Assembly (NCBI GenBank): GCA_963746605.1
Contig: CAVVCH010000055.1
Location: 62,001 to 126,000 of the forward strand
DNA from: CAVQSS01 sp963746605
Lineage (GTDB): Bacteria > Desulfobacterota > RBG-13-43-22
Direction of reading: 5' to 3'
Length of the DNA: 64,000 nt
The position numbers and the translations under genes were made by a program. This document shows, in pieces, positions 25,401 to 34,550 of this stretch. Within the stretch, counting starts at the first letter, position 1. The number at the start of each line of letters is the position of its first letter. The notes below the pieces were generated by a model. It was given only the letters and a program-made list of their open reading frames with translations. It did not search any database and was not told the DNA's origin.

Positions 25401-27693
25401 AATCCCGCTATAAAGTCACTATCCAGGGCATTGTTCAGGGCGTAGGTTTTCGGCCCTTCGTCTACCAGCAGGCCCTGGCCCACCGTCTGACCGGTTATGT
25501 GACCAATACCTCGCACGGGGTGGATCTGGAGGTGGAAGGGGAAGGGCCGGACCTGGATGACTTTATCCGGACCCTCCGGCAGGACCCTCCCCCTTTGTCC
25601 CGCATCACTTCCCTGGAGCTTCAGCCCCTTCCGCCGCAGGGGGATTCGGAATTCTTCATCCTGAAAAGCACGGCCCAGGAAACCCGCTCGGTCCTGATCT
25701 CTCCGGACGTGGCTGTCTGCCCCGATTGCCTGCGGGAACTGCGGGATCCCCGGGACCGCCGTTATCGATATCCTTTCATCAACTGTACCAACTGCGGGCC
25801 TCGCTATACCATTATCAAAGACATTCCCTACGACCGGGCCAAGACCACCATGGCGGCCTTCACGCAGTGCCCGGAGTGCTCCGCCGAATACCACGATCCC
25901 CTGAACCGGCGTTTCCACGCCCAGCCCAACGCCTGTTGGACCTGCGGACCCCGGGTGGCCCTCCTGGACGAAGCGGGCCATTCCCTGGACTGTGAAGATC
26001 CCATCGCCGAAACCGCCCGATTGCTTCGGGCAGGCTGGATTGTGGCTATCAAGGGCCTGGGAGGGTTTCATCTGGCCGTCGAGGCCGTCCAGGAAGAGGC
26101 GGTCAGGCGTCTGCGGTCGCGGAAACACCGGGAGGAAAAACCGCTGGCCCTGATGTCCGGCGATTTGGACCAGATAAAGAAATACGCCGGATTGAGCCGG
26201 AGGAGGAGGGCGTACTGCGTTCCAGAGAACGCCCCATCGTCCTTCTTAAAAAAAATGACCCCAGTCCTATCGCCCCCGCGGTGGCCCCGGGCAATCACTA
26301 TTATGGGGTCATGCTGCCCTACACTCCGCTCCATTATCTGCTGCTGGACCACGGGTTTTTGGCCCTGGTCATGACCAGCGGAAACCTGTCCGAGGAACCC
26401 ATCTGCATCGACAACGAGGAAGCCTCCCGCCGTCTCCAGGGAATTGCCGATTATTTTCTGGTCCACAACCGAGACATCCACCTCCGCAGCGACGACTCCA
26501 TCGTCCAGCAGGTTTCCGGATCGCTGCGGCAGCTTCGCCGTTCCCGAGGCTTCGTCCCCGTACCCATCTTTTTGGCCGAACCGCTGGCCCCCGTCTTGGC
26601 CTGCGGGGCTGAATTAAAAAACACCATCTGCCTGACCAAGGACAACCGGGCCTTTATCAGCCAGCACGTGGGGGACCTGGAGAACCTGGAAACGCTGCGT
26701 TTTTTCAAGCAGACTATCGACCATCTCAAACAGATCCTGCAGATCGAACCGGAAGTCATCGCCTATGATCTGCACCCGGATTACCTGAGCACCCGGTATG
26801 CTCTGGAGCAGGAAGGGGTCGAATTAATCGGCGTGCAGCACCATTTCGCGCACCTGGTGGGCTGTCTGGCGGAGCATGGTCTGAATGAGAAGGTGATTGG
26901 TTTGATGCTGGACGGCAGCGGTTATGGGCTGGATGGTCGGATCTGGGGCGGTGAAGTCCTGGTGGGCGATTGCGGGTCCTTTGAACGGTGCGGTCACTTT
27001 GCCTACCTGCCCCTCCCGGGTGGGGCCAGGGCCATTAAAGAACCCTGGCGGATGGCCGTCAGTTATCTTTACCAGGCCTACGGTGAAAACCTCCGGGATC
27101 TTCCCCTGCCCTGGCTGAAACGGATCGACCCTTCCAAACTCGACATTCTGGTTCAGATGATTCAAAAGGGAATCAACAGTCCCCTGACTTCGAGCTGCGG
27201 CCGACTCTTTGACGGCGTGGCCGCCCTCATCGGCCTGCGGGAGACCGTGGCCTTTGAAGGGCAGGCGGCCATGGAACTGGAGATGATCCAGAGTCGGAAA
27301 AACGAGGGCCCCTACGATTTCGAAGTGCTGAAATCCCAGGAAGCCCTCCAGATCCTTCCCCAACCCATCATCCGGGGCGTGGTGGAGGATGTCCGCCAAG
27401 GCCTATCCAGGGAACGGATCAGCCGGCGTTTTCACCGGACGCTGGTGGAAGTCCTGACCCGGGTTTGCCGAATCCTGCGAGAGGAACGGGGCCTGGAAAA
27501 AGTGGCCTTAGGCGGAGGTGTCTTTCAGAATCGGACGCTCCTGACGGAGATGGAGGCCCGGCTGCGCGCAGAGGGTTTCCAGGTCTTCAGCAAATCCCTG
27601 GTTCCCTCCAATGACGGTGGAATTTCTCTGGGCCAGGCCGTGGCTGCTCATTACATGCGCCTTAAATCAGAAAAACAGCAATGTCCGCCATAA
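25397..27693 (+). CDS. hypF: Carbamoyltransferase HypF, one frame break
   Basis: About 765 residues across the break, the normal size. An acylphosphatase domain (residues 1-90, G-V-G-F-R-P-F) is followed by two zinc fingers (C-P-D-C...C-T-N-C and C-P-E-C...C-W-T-C), a YrdC-like domain, and a Kae1/TobZ-like domain with H-H-F-A-H and G-G-G-V-F-Q-N-R. HypF uses carbamoyl phosphate to make the cyanide ligands of [NiFe]-hydrogenase. A missing C near 26200 shifts the frame. hypC, hypD and hypE are not in this window. A strong terminator follows. Confidence 0.92.
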
Positions 27694-27738
27694 GCAGGTT
27701 TTTAGAAACTGCAAGAGACAATTTTGCGGAAGCCTTAT

Positions 27739-27778
27739 AAAAAAATGGCCCCGCTTCAAGAAGCGGGGCCATTTTTTA
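27739..27778. terminator. Bidirectional intrinsic terminator between hypF and a small secreted protein gene
   Basis: AATGGCCCCGCTT pairs with AAGCGGGGCCATT, with A runs before and TTTTTT after the stem. It serves both convergent genes. Confidence 0.93.
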
Positions 27779-27793
27779 AAAGGTCAATTAAAC

Positions 27794-28087
27794 CTATTTC
27801 TTCTTTTTGTCTTCGCCCTTCTTCTTGTCATCCGCCTTGACCTCGACGGCCGTGGCCTTCATCTGGTATTGAATAGTGACTTTGGATCCGACCTTGAGAT
27901 CGCCGGTGACCTTGGTTTCCTTATCTTTGGCAATCTCCCATTTTTCCTTGTCCTTCTGGACCACAATCAGGTCATCCTTCATCTCCAGGACCGGTCCGGT
28001 CACCTGATAGTTCTTGGGACCGGCCGCCAGGGCCAAAGAGGAAAACAAAAAGAACATCCCCACCAAAGCAAAGATCAAGCGTTTCAT
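27794..28087 (-). CDS. Small secreted lysine-rich protein
   Basis: 97 residues from ATG 28087 (AGGAGG lies seven bases before it). A signal peptide (M-K-R-L-I-F-A-L-V-G-M-F-F-L...A-L-A-A-G) precedes a 65-residue domain with regular beta-strand-like pattern (V-T-G-P-V-L-E-M, T-K-V-T-G-D-L-K-V-G-S-K-V-T-I-Q-Y), resembling small OB-like periplasmic domains, then a K/D-rich tail. Role unknown. A longer frame to 28219 is rejected because it runs through a hairpin. Confidence 0.75.
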   Translation of the reverse strand: MKRLIFALVGMFFLFSSLALAAGPKNYQVTGPVLEMKDDLIVVQKDKEKWEIAKDKETKVTGDLKVGSKVTIQYQMKATAVEVKADDKKKGEDKKKK

Positions 28088-28179
28088 ACCCATTCCTCCT
28101 TTTTTGATTTTTTCCGGGTAATAGTAGATAAGAGGGTAATGGGTGTCAATAAAAATTGAGGGTTTATCATCGAGGCCTG

Positions 28180-28223
28180 GAAGATGCCAGGTCCCTTCGT
28201 TTCCAAAGGGACCTGGCATCTTC
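28180..28223. other. Perfect 18-bp hairpin
   Basis: The arms 28180-28197 and 28206-28223 are fully complementary (core AGATGCCAGGTCCCTT). It lies just beyond the stop of the molybdenum hydroxylase large subunit. A short TTTTTAAAG lies before the stem on the minus strand but no T run follows it, so terminator function is uncertain. Confidence 0.6.
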
Positions 28224-28231
28224 TTTAAAAA

Positions 28232-30406
28232 TCAAACGGCTTTGATAGCCGCCAGGATCACTTCCGGGGTCAGGGGCAAGCTCCTCAACCGGATTCCGGC
28301 GGCGGCGAAAACCCCGTTGGCCACGGCCGGGGCGATGGGCGGCAGACCCGGCTCACCGACCCCCTCCGGTTTTTTCATCCCCCTGACGAGATAGACTTCA
28401 ATTTCCGGGATCTCGCTGAACCGAAGCAGCGGGTAATCGGCAAAATTGGCCGACTTCACCCCGCCGTTTTCAAAAACCACCTGCTCTTTGAGAGCGGCGC
28501 TCAATCCCATGATGATCCCGCCTTCCATCTGCGCTCTGACAGTGTCCGGGTTGATGACCGGACCGCAATCGATCGCGCAGACTACCCGGTGGACCCGAAG
28601 CCCTCCCTTTTCCTTATCTACGGACACTTCGGCCACCTGGGCCACATGGCTGCCAAAGCAGGAATGGCAGGCCAGACCGCGGGCACGGCCGTTTTTCAAG
28701 GGCTTTCCCCAGCCCGCCTTATCCGCCGCCATCTCCAGGGCCCGCCGGAGTTCCGACGTCTTGGCCATATGTTCCAGGCGAAAATCCAGCGGGTCCTTCC
28801 CGGCTGCCAGGGCCAGCTCATCCATGAAGCATTCCACCGTGAAAGCGTTATGGGTACTGCCGACGGATCGCCAGAAGCCCACCGGGATCGGAAGGTCCAG
28901 GCGGACATACTCCACTCGAAGGTTGGGGACCTGGTAGGGAAGATCAATGATCCCTTCCACGGCGGCCGGATCGATACCCTTTTGCATCATCTGGGGGAAG
29001 ACCCTGGCAAAAATGGAAGGGACGACCACCCGGTGGGACCAGGCCGTGATTTTGCCTTGAGCGTCCAGTGCCCCCGCGATCCGGCAGCAGTTTCCCGGAC
29101 GGAAAAAATCATGGTGGATATCCTCTTCCCTGGTCCAGATGACCTTGACCGGCTTGGCGACGGCCTTGGAAATCTCGACCGCCTCCTCCACCACGTCCGT
29201 TTCTCCCCGCCGTCCGAAGCCTCCGCCCAGATAGGTGGTATGGATATGGACCTTTTTGGGATCGAGGCCGGACAGTCTGGCAGCCGTCTCCTGCGCGCCG
29301 GTCTGGCTCTGGGTCGGCACCCAGACGTCGCAGCGGTCTTTTTGTACCCAAGCCGTGCAGTTCATGGGCTCCATAGTGGCATGGGCGAGATAGGGCAGTC
29401 GGTAGACGGATTCAATTTTTTTCGAGGCGGCCGCCAGGGCTTTATCAGCGTCCCCGTCAGCGCGGGCGACCACCCCGGTTTGCTTCAAGTGGTCCAGCAG
29501 GGTTTTGTTGATCGCGGCATTATCCAGATCCGGCCGGGAGCCCTGGTCCCATTGCACGGCCAGTGCGGCCCGTCCCCGGCGGGCCGCTTCGAAGCTCCGG
29601 GCGCAGACCGCCACCCCCCGGCCGATGCGGACGATCTGTTCCACTCCTTTGATTTTCCCGGCGGCCTCCTGATCGTAGGATTTTGCTTTGGCCCCAAAAA
29701 CAGGAGGGCGGGTGACGGAAGCGTAGCACATATCCGGGATAAAGGTGTCGATGCCGAAACGGGCCTTTCCGTTAACCTTTTCCGGGATATCCAACCGCGA
29801 CAGGGGCTGCCCGATAAACCGGAATTGGGATGGGTCTTTCAGCGGGGGCTCTTTCGGCAGGGGCAGTTTGGAGGCCGCCGCCGCCAATTTCCCATAGGAT
29901 AATGACCGGCCGGTCCCGGGGTGCCGGACAAAGCCTTTGACGGCCGTGCACTCCGGCCGGGGAACCCCCCAGACCTGACCGGCGGCCTCAAGCAGCATCT
30001 CCCGCCCGGCGGCCCCCGCCTTGCGCAGCAGATCGTAAAAATGACGGATGCTGGTGCTGCCGCCGGTGGATTGCATGCCCCAGATCGGATTCTTGTACTC
30101 ATCCGCCGCCGGTGCCGCCCGGAACCGGACGGTCTTCCAGTCGGCCTCCAGTTCATCAGCCACGATCATAGGGATGGAGGTGTAAACTCCCTGGCCCATC
30201 TCCGACTGCGAGACGGTGATGGTGATCCGGTCATCGGCCGTAATGCCTATCCAGGCGCTGAGGGTAAGTTCTTTTAGGTCGGCTTTTTCTATCTCTGCCG
30301 CGCCGAGTACCCGAAATCCGTCCGAGGTATAGACCAGCAGCAAGGTCAGCCCGGATCCGGCCAGAAGCCCTTTCATGAAAGCCCTTCGGGAGACTTGTTT
30401 TTTCAT
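28232..30406 (-). CDS. Molybdenum hydroxylase large subunit (isoquinoline 1-oxidoreductase/aldehyde oxidase type)
   Basis: 724 residues, the length of IorB-like subunits. A Tat signal (S-R-R-A-F-M-K then a hydrophobic stretch) predicts export. Q-S-E-M-G-Q-G-V and G-G-G-F-G-R-R are molybdopterin-site loops, and G-V-G-E-P-G carries the catalytic Glu. These enzymes hydroxylate aldehydes or N-heterocycles using molybdenum-pterin. The start ATG overlaps the stop of the small subunit (ATGA), so the gene is second in a coupled pair. No FAD subunit, cytochrome or maturation chaperone gene is adjacent. Confidence 0.88.
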   Translation of the reverse strand: MKKQVSRRAFMKGLLAGSGLTLLLVYTSDGFRVLGAAEIEKADLKELTLSAWIGITADDRITITVSQSEMGQGVYTSIPMIVADELEADWKTVRFRAAPAADEYKNPIWGMQSTGGSTSIRHFYDLLRKAGAAGREMLLEAAGQVWGVPRPECTAVKGFVRHPGTGRSLSYGKLAAAASKLPLPKEPPLKDPSQFRFIGQPLSRLDIPEKVNGKARFGIDTFIPDMCYASVTRPPVFGAKAKSYDQEAAGKIKGVEQIVRIGRGVAVCARSFEAARRGRAALAVQWDQGSRPDLDNAAINKTLLDHLKQTGVVARADGDADKALAAASKKIESVYRLPYLAHATMEPMNCTAWVQKDRCDVWVPTQSQTGAQETAARLSGLDPKKVHIHTTYLGGGFGRRGETDVVEEAVEISKAVAKPVKVIWTREEDIHHDFFRPGNCCRIAGALDAQGKITAWSHRVVVPSIFARVFPQMMQKGIDPAAVEGIIDLPYQVPNLRVEYVRLDLPIPVGFWRSVGSTHNAFTVECFMDELALAAGKDPLDFRLEHMAKTSELRRALEMAADKAGWGKPLKNGRARGLACHSCFGSHVAQVAEVSVDKEKGGLRVHRVVCAIDCGPVINPDTVRAQMEGGIIMGLSAALKEQVVFENGGVKSANFADYPLLRFSEIPEIEVYLVRGMKKPEGVGEPGLPPIAPAVANGVFAAAGIRLRSLPLTPEVILAAIKAV

Positions 30407-30870
30407 GATTTCCGTCCCTCCTCTTTCATGAAGCGAATGGAAGTTTGGATGGCTGTTTTGATCCGGGGATAGGTCCCGCAGCGGCAGAGGACTTCGTCCA
30501 TAGTCTGTGTGATTTTCCCTGCGTCCGGGTTGGGGTTTTCCCGGAGCAGGGCCGCCGCCTGCATCATCTGTCCCGGCTGGCAGTAACCGCATTGGGGGAC
30601 CTGTTCCTTGATCCAGGCCCGCTTTACCGGGTGGTCCTCAGGAAGACCTTCAATGGTGGTGATAACCTTTCCCTGGGCCTCCCGGACCGGCAGCAGGCAG
30701 GATTTTTCGGCCTGCCCGTTAATGTGCACCGTGCAGGAGCCGCACTCCCCTACCCCGCAGCCGAACTTGGTCCCGGTGAGCTGCAGGTGCTCCCGGATCA
30801 CCCAAAGCAGCGGAGTTTCGGGTGCCACGTCCAATGTAAAATCCTTTCCGTTGATTTTTAATGATATCAT
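30403..30870 (-). CDS. Molybdenum hydroxylase 2Fe-2S small subunit
   Basis: 155 residues from ATG 30870. The plant-type cluster is C-G-V-G-E-C-G-S-C-T-V and the second cluster C-G-Y-C-Q-P-G-Q...C-R-C-G-T-Y, as in IorA/CoxS subunits that pass electrons from the Mo site. An upstream frame to 30930 is rejected for lack of family similarity. It has no signal peptide, so it is probably exported together with the Tat-bearing large subunit. Confidence 0.9.
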   Translation of the reverse strand: MISLKINGKDFTLDVAPETPLLWVIREHLQLTGTKFGCGVGECGSCTVHINGQAEKSCLLPVREAQGKVITTIEGLPEDHPVKRAWIKEQVPQCGYCQPGQMMQAAALLRENPNPDAGKITQTMDEVLCRCGTYPRIKTAIQTSIRFMKEEGRKS

Positions 30871-30956
30871 AGCGCCTCCTTTCAAAAGTTTCCCCTGGGC
30901 TTGTCGGGCTCTTTTTATATTTTGCCACACCGACGATCGTTTTACAAATTATACTG

Positions 30957-31280
30957 GGTGTTCGCCCTTTTTGGGTGGGTGAGTACGATATATGGTAAGT
31001 CAGACTGAAATCGGGCACCTCATGGCCGTCTGGTCTCGGCGAAAGGGTTTTCCACATTGCTTTATAGGTTCTAACCCGGCCCCCATGTTTTCAAATCTTC
31101 CTGGAAGCAGGGCCAGCCTAGCAGGCATTAATAGTCCCTACGCTTGGACCTGCTTCAAATAAAATTAGCAATTCAGGCCCGGATTCAAAGTCCGGAGTAC
31201 CTCTGGAAAACCCTTTCGCCGAGACCAGACGGCCCTATCAGATGTGGGAGGTACCCACCCAAAAGTGCGAAGCGATATTT
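30957..31280. repeat. Long inverted-repeat element upstream of the glycan cluster
   Basis: A perfect 31-base inverted repeat is present at 31024-31054 and 31204-31234. Outer, imperfect arms (TTCGCCCTTTTTGGGTGGGT near 30961 and ACCCACCCAAAAGTGCGAA near 31253) extend it to about 325 bp. The region from 30871 to 31511 holds no plausible gene. It may be a non-autonomous mobile element or a large regulatory structure. Confidence 0.75.
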
Positions 31281-31511
31281 TATTAAACCATCCGGCAACC
31301 CGGCAAAAAAAGGACCATGGTACCTCCATTGGAATCGAATGTCTGTCTAATCCCTCTAATCGCCTTGGGTCCATTTTGCCGTTTTATTTCTACCCGATCT
31401 GGGTTAGAATCAGGCGCATCGTCAAGGAAATTCTTTTTCGAATGGGGCAACCGACCCAGGCGGGGAATCTTAACCAAAGCACCTAATCTTTTCAGGAAGG
31501 GCTCTAATCGG

Positions 31512-32633
31512 ATGATTTTACAGAATGTCCCGCAACTGAACGGCCGGGAGAAAGAATATCTCCTGGATTGTCTGGAGAGTAACTGGATTTCTTCGCAGGG
31601 AAAATATATTCAAGCTTTCGAGCAATCCTTCGCCCAATATTGCGGGGTCCGATTCGGCCTGGCCTGCAGCAGCGGTACCTCCGCGCTCCATCTGGCCCTG
31701 ATGGCCCTGGATATCGGATTCGGGGACGAGGTTATTGTTCCGGACTTCACCCTCATCGCCGACGCGAACATGGTGATCCTGACCGGGGCCAGACCGGTTT
31801 TTGTTGATGTGGATCCGGAGACCTGGTGCCTGGACACCGGGCAGCTAAAGGCCAAAATCACCTCGAAGACGAAAGCCATACTCTGTGTCCACATGTTCGG
31901 CCATCCCTGCGATATGGAGACCATTCGCCGGATTGCCGAAGACCGGGGCCTTTTCGTCATCGAAGACGCCGCCCAGGCCCACGGCAGTGAGTACCGGGGG
32001 AAGAAGGTCGGCAGTCTGGGCGACGTGGCCTGCTTCAGCTTTTACGCCAGCAAAACATTGACCACGGGTGAAGGGGGCATGGTGCTGACCGACCGCCCGG
32101 AAATTGCCGAGAAAGTGGCTTTGATGCGCAGCCACGGCTTTGAAGGCAATGACCGCGTCTATACGCACCGGGTTTTCGGCTGTAACTACCGGCTGACCAA
32201 CCTTCAGGCGGCGATCGGTCTGGCCCAGTGTGAGCGGATCGACGAAAAAGTAAAAACCAAGCGCCGGATTTTTGAAGCCTATCGCCAAGAGCTTCAGGAT
32301 TTCGAACCGCTGACCTTTCAGACCACCCGTCCCTGGGCCGGGAGCACCTATTGGAATGTGGGGGTGCTGCTTAGGGAAGGTCTCGGGCCATCCTGTCCCG
32401 AATTGGTGGAAATGTTGAAGGTCAAGGGGATCCAGACCCGGTACTTTTTCAATTCGCTGCACCGCCAGCCTCTTTTTCAGAACAGTCCGGACCCACGCTA
32501 TCCACGGGTGGATGGCTCCTACCCGGTCAGCGACTACCTTTCCGATCATGGTCTTTGTCTGCCTTCCGGTCTCAACCTAACCGCCGCGGAGATTAAAACC
32601 GTGGCCGGCGCCTTGAAACGCTGTTGGGATTGA
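31512..32633 (+). CDS. DegT/DnrJ/EryC1-family sugar aminotransferase
   Basis: 373 residues from ATG 31512; an upstream extension to 31317 is not supported. PLP-enzyme motifs: C-S-S-G-T-S-A-L-H-L-A, V-I-E-D-A-A-Q-A-H-G and S-F-Y-A-S-K-T-L-T-T-G-E-G-G (catalytic Lys). It transfers an amino group to a nucleotide-linked keto-sugar, usually for surface glycan synthesis. It is the first of four co-directional genes (to 34545) with little space between them. Confidence 0.9.
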   Translation: MILQNVPQLNGREKEYLLDCLESNWISSQGKYIQAFEQSFAQYCGVRFGLACSSGTSALHLALMALDIGFGDEVIVPDFTLIADANMVILTGARPVFVDVDPETWCLDTGQLKAKITSKTKAILCVHMFGHPCDMETIRRIAEDRGLFVIEDAAQAHGSEYRGKKVGSLGDVACFSFYASKTLTTGEGGMVLTDRPEIAEKVALMRSHGFEGNDRVYTHRVFGCNYRLTNLQAAIGLAQCERIDEKVKTKRRIFEAYRQELQDFEPLTFQTTRPWAGSTYWNVGVLLREGLGPSCPELVEMLKVKGIQTRYFFNSLHRQPLFQNSPDPRYPRVDGSYPVSDYLSDHGLCLPSGLNLTAAEIKTVAGALKRCWD

Positions 32634-32644
32634 GCCGAGAGTCG

Positions 32645-33376
32645 ATGCCCATGACATCTTTCTCCAAACCCGAAGTCTCCGTCATTCTGGCTACCTATAA
32701 TGAAAAAGAGCACATCCTGCCACTGATCCGGGAACTCACCCAAAAAATTTCCCAGACCCTGGAAATCATCGTGGTGGACGACAATTCGGAAGACGGGACA
32801 GCGGATCTGGTGGCCGGCCTGGCCGACCCCCGGGTGATTCTGATTCGACGGAAGGTTCGCGGGCTGGCTTCCGCCTTTCACCGGGGGATCATCGAAAGCA
32901 CCGGTGACATTATCTGCTGGATGGACGCGGATATGTGTATGCCGGTGGATACGCTGATTCAAATGATCAAGAAGCTGGAGGACTGCGATCTGGCCATCGG
33001 TTCCCGGTATGCCTTGGGCGGGGTGGATGACCGGCCGCCGCTGCGGGTCTGGTCCAGTCGATTTATCAATGGAGTGGCCCGGTTGGTTCTGGGGGGCCAA
33101 GTCCGGGATTACGACAGCGGCTTTGTGGCCTTGCATCGGAGGGTCTTTGACAGCGTCACGCTCATTCCCTTCGGCTACGGAGAATACTTCATCGAGATGA
33201 TTTATGATGCCACCCGCAAGGGATTGAAGATTTGTGAGGTGGGATACTATTTTCGGGATCGGGCGGAAGGGGTTTCCAAATCCATCCCCAATGTTTTTCG
33301 ATTTTTTGTCACCGGAAGCCATTACCTGTTCCGGATCCTGACCTTGAGATTTCGCTTTCTGCGTGGAGGAAATTGA
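32645..33376 (+). CDS. Family-2 glycosyltransferase (dolichyl/polyprenyl-phosphate sugar synthase-like)
   Basis: 243 residues. V-S-V-I-L-A-T-Y-N-E, V-V-D-D-N-S-E-D-G-T and W-M-D-A-D-M-C-M are the GT2 metal and nucleotide-sugar site. The short length and the lack of trailing membrane helices resemble Dpm1-type enzymes that charge a polyprenyl phosphate. The start is taken at ATG 32645; an upstream TTG is possible. It follows the aminotransferase gene by 11 bp. Confidence 0.85.
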   Translation: MPMTSFSKPEVSVILATYNEKEHILPLIRELTQKISQTLEIIVVDDNSEDGTADLVAGLADPRVILIRRKVRGLASAFHRGIIESTGDIICWMDADMCMPVDTLIQMIKKLEDCDLAIGSRYALGGVDDRPPLRVWSSRFINGVARLVLGGQVRDYDSGFVALHRRVFDSVTLIPFGYGEYFIEMIYDATRKGLKICEVGYYFRDRAEGVSKSIPNVFRFFVTGSHYLFRILTLRFRFLRGGN

Positions 33377-33377
33377 A

Positions 33378-33773
33378 TTGAATAGTAAAAGCCAACTGGT
33401 TACGAAACCGGCTTCCGTTAAACCTTCCTTTTCCCGAAAGGACGAGCGGGGCCTGTTTGTGGAAATCGTCAATGAGGGGCCCTGGGAGACCGTCATCCAC
33501 GGGACGATGAAAAGCCAAAAGAAAATGGGCGATCATTATCACCGGGAGAACAAGGCCTTTTTCTTTCTGACCCGAGGACGGGCCCGGGTGACGGTCAAGC
33601 ACATCGTGGACGGCACTTCCGATGAAATTGTCCTGGGTTCGGGAGAAGGAATCTATTTCCTACCCTTTGAGATCCACACCATTACCTACCTGGAAGATTC
33701 CGACTTTATTCTGTTGAAATCCTATCGGTATAATTCCCAAAAGCCGGATATTTTTATCGATCATGAATCATGA
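33378..33773 (+). CDS. Cupin of the WxcM/FdtA type
   Basis: About 131 residues. G-D-H-Y-H-R-E-N-K-A-F-F-F-L and F-E-I-H-T-I-T-Y are the cupin motifs, as in dTDP-sugar ketoisomerases and polysaccharide-linked cupins. The start is put at TTG 33378, eight bases after GGAGG; the alternative GTG at 33363 would overlap the previous gene. Likely role: isomerase or sugar modification for the same glycan. The function is inferred from family and context. Confidence 0.75.
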   Translation: MNSKSQLVTKPASVKPSFSRKDERGLFVEIVNEGPWETVIHGTMKSQKKMGDHYHRENKAFFFLTRGRARVTVKHIVDGTSDEIVLGSGEGIYFLPFEIHTITYLEDSDFILLKSYRYNSQKPDIFIDHES

Positions 33774-33794
33774 CGGATTTGCCAGAAGTCCGTC
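33772..33794. repeat. Small GACGGA...TCCGTC hairpin before the methyltransferase gene
   Basis: GACGGATTT (33772-33780) pairs with AAGTCCGTC (33786-33794), with one G-U pair. The same palindrome appears at 55277-55299 and 59150-59172 and in the ends of the larger repeats. It lies immediately before ATG 33796, which argues for that start. Confidence 0.65.
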
Positions 33795-33795
33795 A

Positions 33796-34545
33796 ATGAA
33801 GCCCGCCGAGCCAAAGAACCAATGGCAGGCCATGGTGGAGTGCGAGGAAAAGCTCTGGTGGTATCAGGCCCTGCACGGTTTTCTTTTTCGCCTGCTGGAT
33901 CAGGCCGATCTGCCGCCGGAAACGCGGGTCTTGGACATCGGCTGCGGAACGGGCGGTTTTATGAAGCGTCTCCGGGAACGTTATGATCGGGTGGTCGGCC
34001 TCGATCTTTCCTGGCTGGGGCTGGCCCACACCCGGTCCCGGGGATTCCCTTCTGTGCTGATGGCGGATGCCAATTGCCTTCCCTTCCCGGATAACTGCTT
34101 CGATCTGGTCGTTTGTATTGATGTGTTAGAGGAAAAACAGGTGGATCCCGTTCGGTTGCTCAGCGAGATCCGGCGGGTCTCCAAACCGGGGGGGGTTGTC
34201 CTTTTGCAGGCCTCGGCTTTTCAATGGCTCATGAGCCGGCATGATCTGGCCGTAGAGGCTTCCCGGCGGTTCACCCGTTCGCAGTTCGAAGGTTTGGCTG
34301 TGGAGCAGCGGTTGGTTCCCTTATATTCCTCCTATCTCTTTACCACACTGTTTCCGCTGTTGGCCCTCTGGAAGCTGCTTCATCCACCGCGGATTAAGCC
34401 AGGGGTGCCGGTTGAAAACGACATTCGGATGCCTCCCGGCCTGGTCAACACCCTTCTTTACGGAATCTGCCGTTTGGAGTCCCGATTGATTCCTTATCTC
34501 CGCCTGCCCTTTGGGACCTCCGTCTGTCTACTGGCCAAAAAATAA
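33796..34545 (+). CDS. Class I SAM-dependent methyltransferase
   Basis: 249 residues from ATG 33796; the longer frame from 33763 would translate a palindromic repeat. L-D-I-G-C-G-T-G-G-F is motif I, and C-F-D-L-V-V-C-I-D-V-L-E lies near motif II. The C-terminal half has a hydrophobic region (L-F-T-T-L-F-P-L-L-A-L-W) suggesting membrane contact. It probably methylates the sugar or lipid product of the cluster. The last of four genes. Confidence 0.82.
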   Translation: MKPAEPKNQWQAMVECEEKLWWYQALHGFLFRLLDQADLPPETRVLDIGCGTGGFMKRLRERYDRVVGLDLSWLGLAHTRSRGFPSVLMADANCLPFPDNCFDLVVCIDVLEEKQVDPVRLLSEIRRVSKPGGVVLLQASAFQWLMSRHDLAVEASRRFTRSQFEGLAVEQRLVPLYSSYLFTTLFPLLALWKLLHPPRIKPGVPVENDIRMPPGLVNTLLYGICRLESRLIPYLRLPFGTSVCLLAKK

Positions 34546-34550
34546 ATCCC

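Noticed and set aside
28589..29902. A 437-codon open frame on the plus strand
   Set aside because: Antisense to the molybdenum hydroxylase large subunit, whose motifs and signal peptide are clear.
31317..31511. N-terminal extension of the aminotransferase
   Set aside because: The sequence is not conserved in the family and lies in the repeat-rich leader; M-I-L-Q-N-V-P at 31512 is the normal start.
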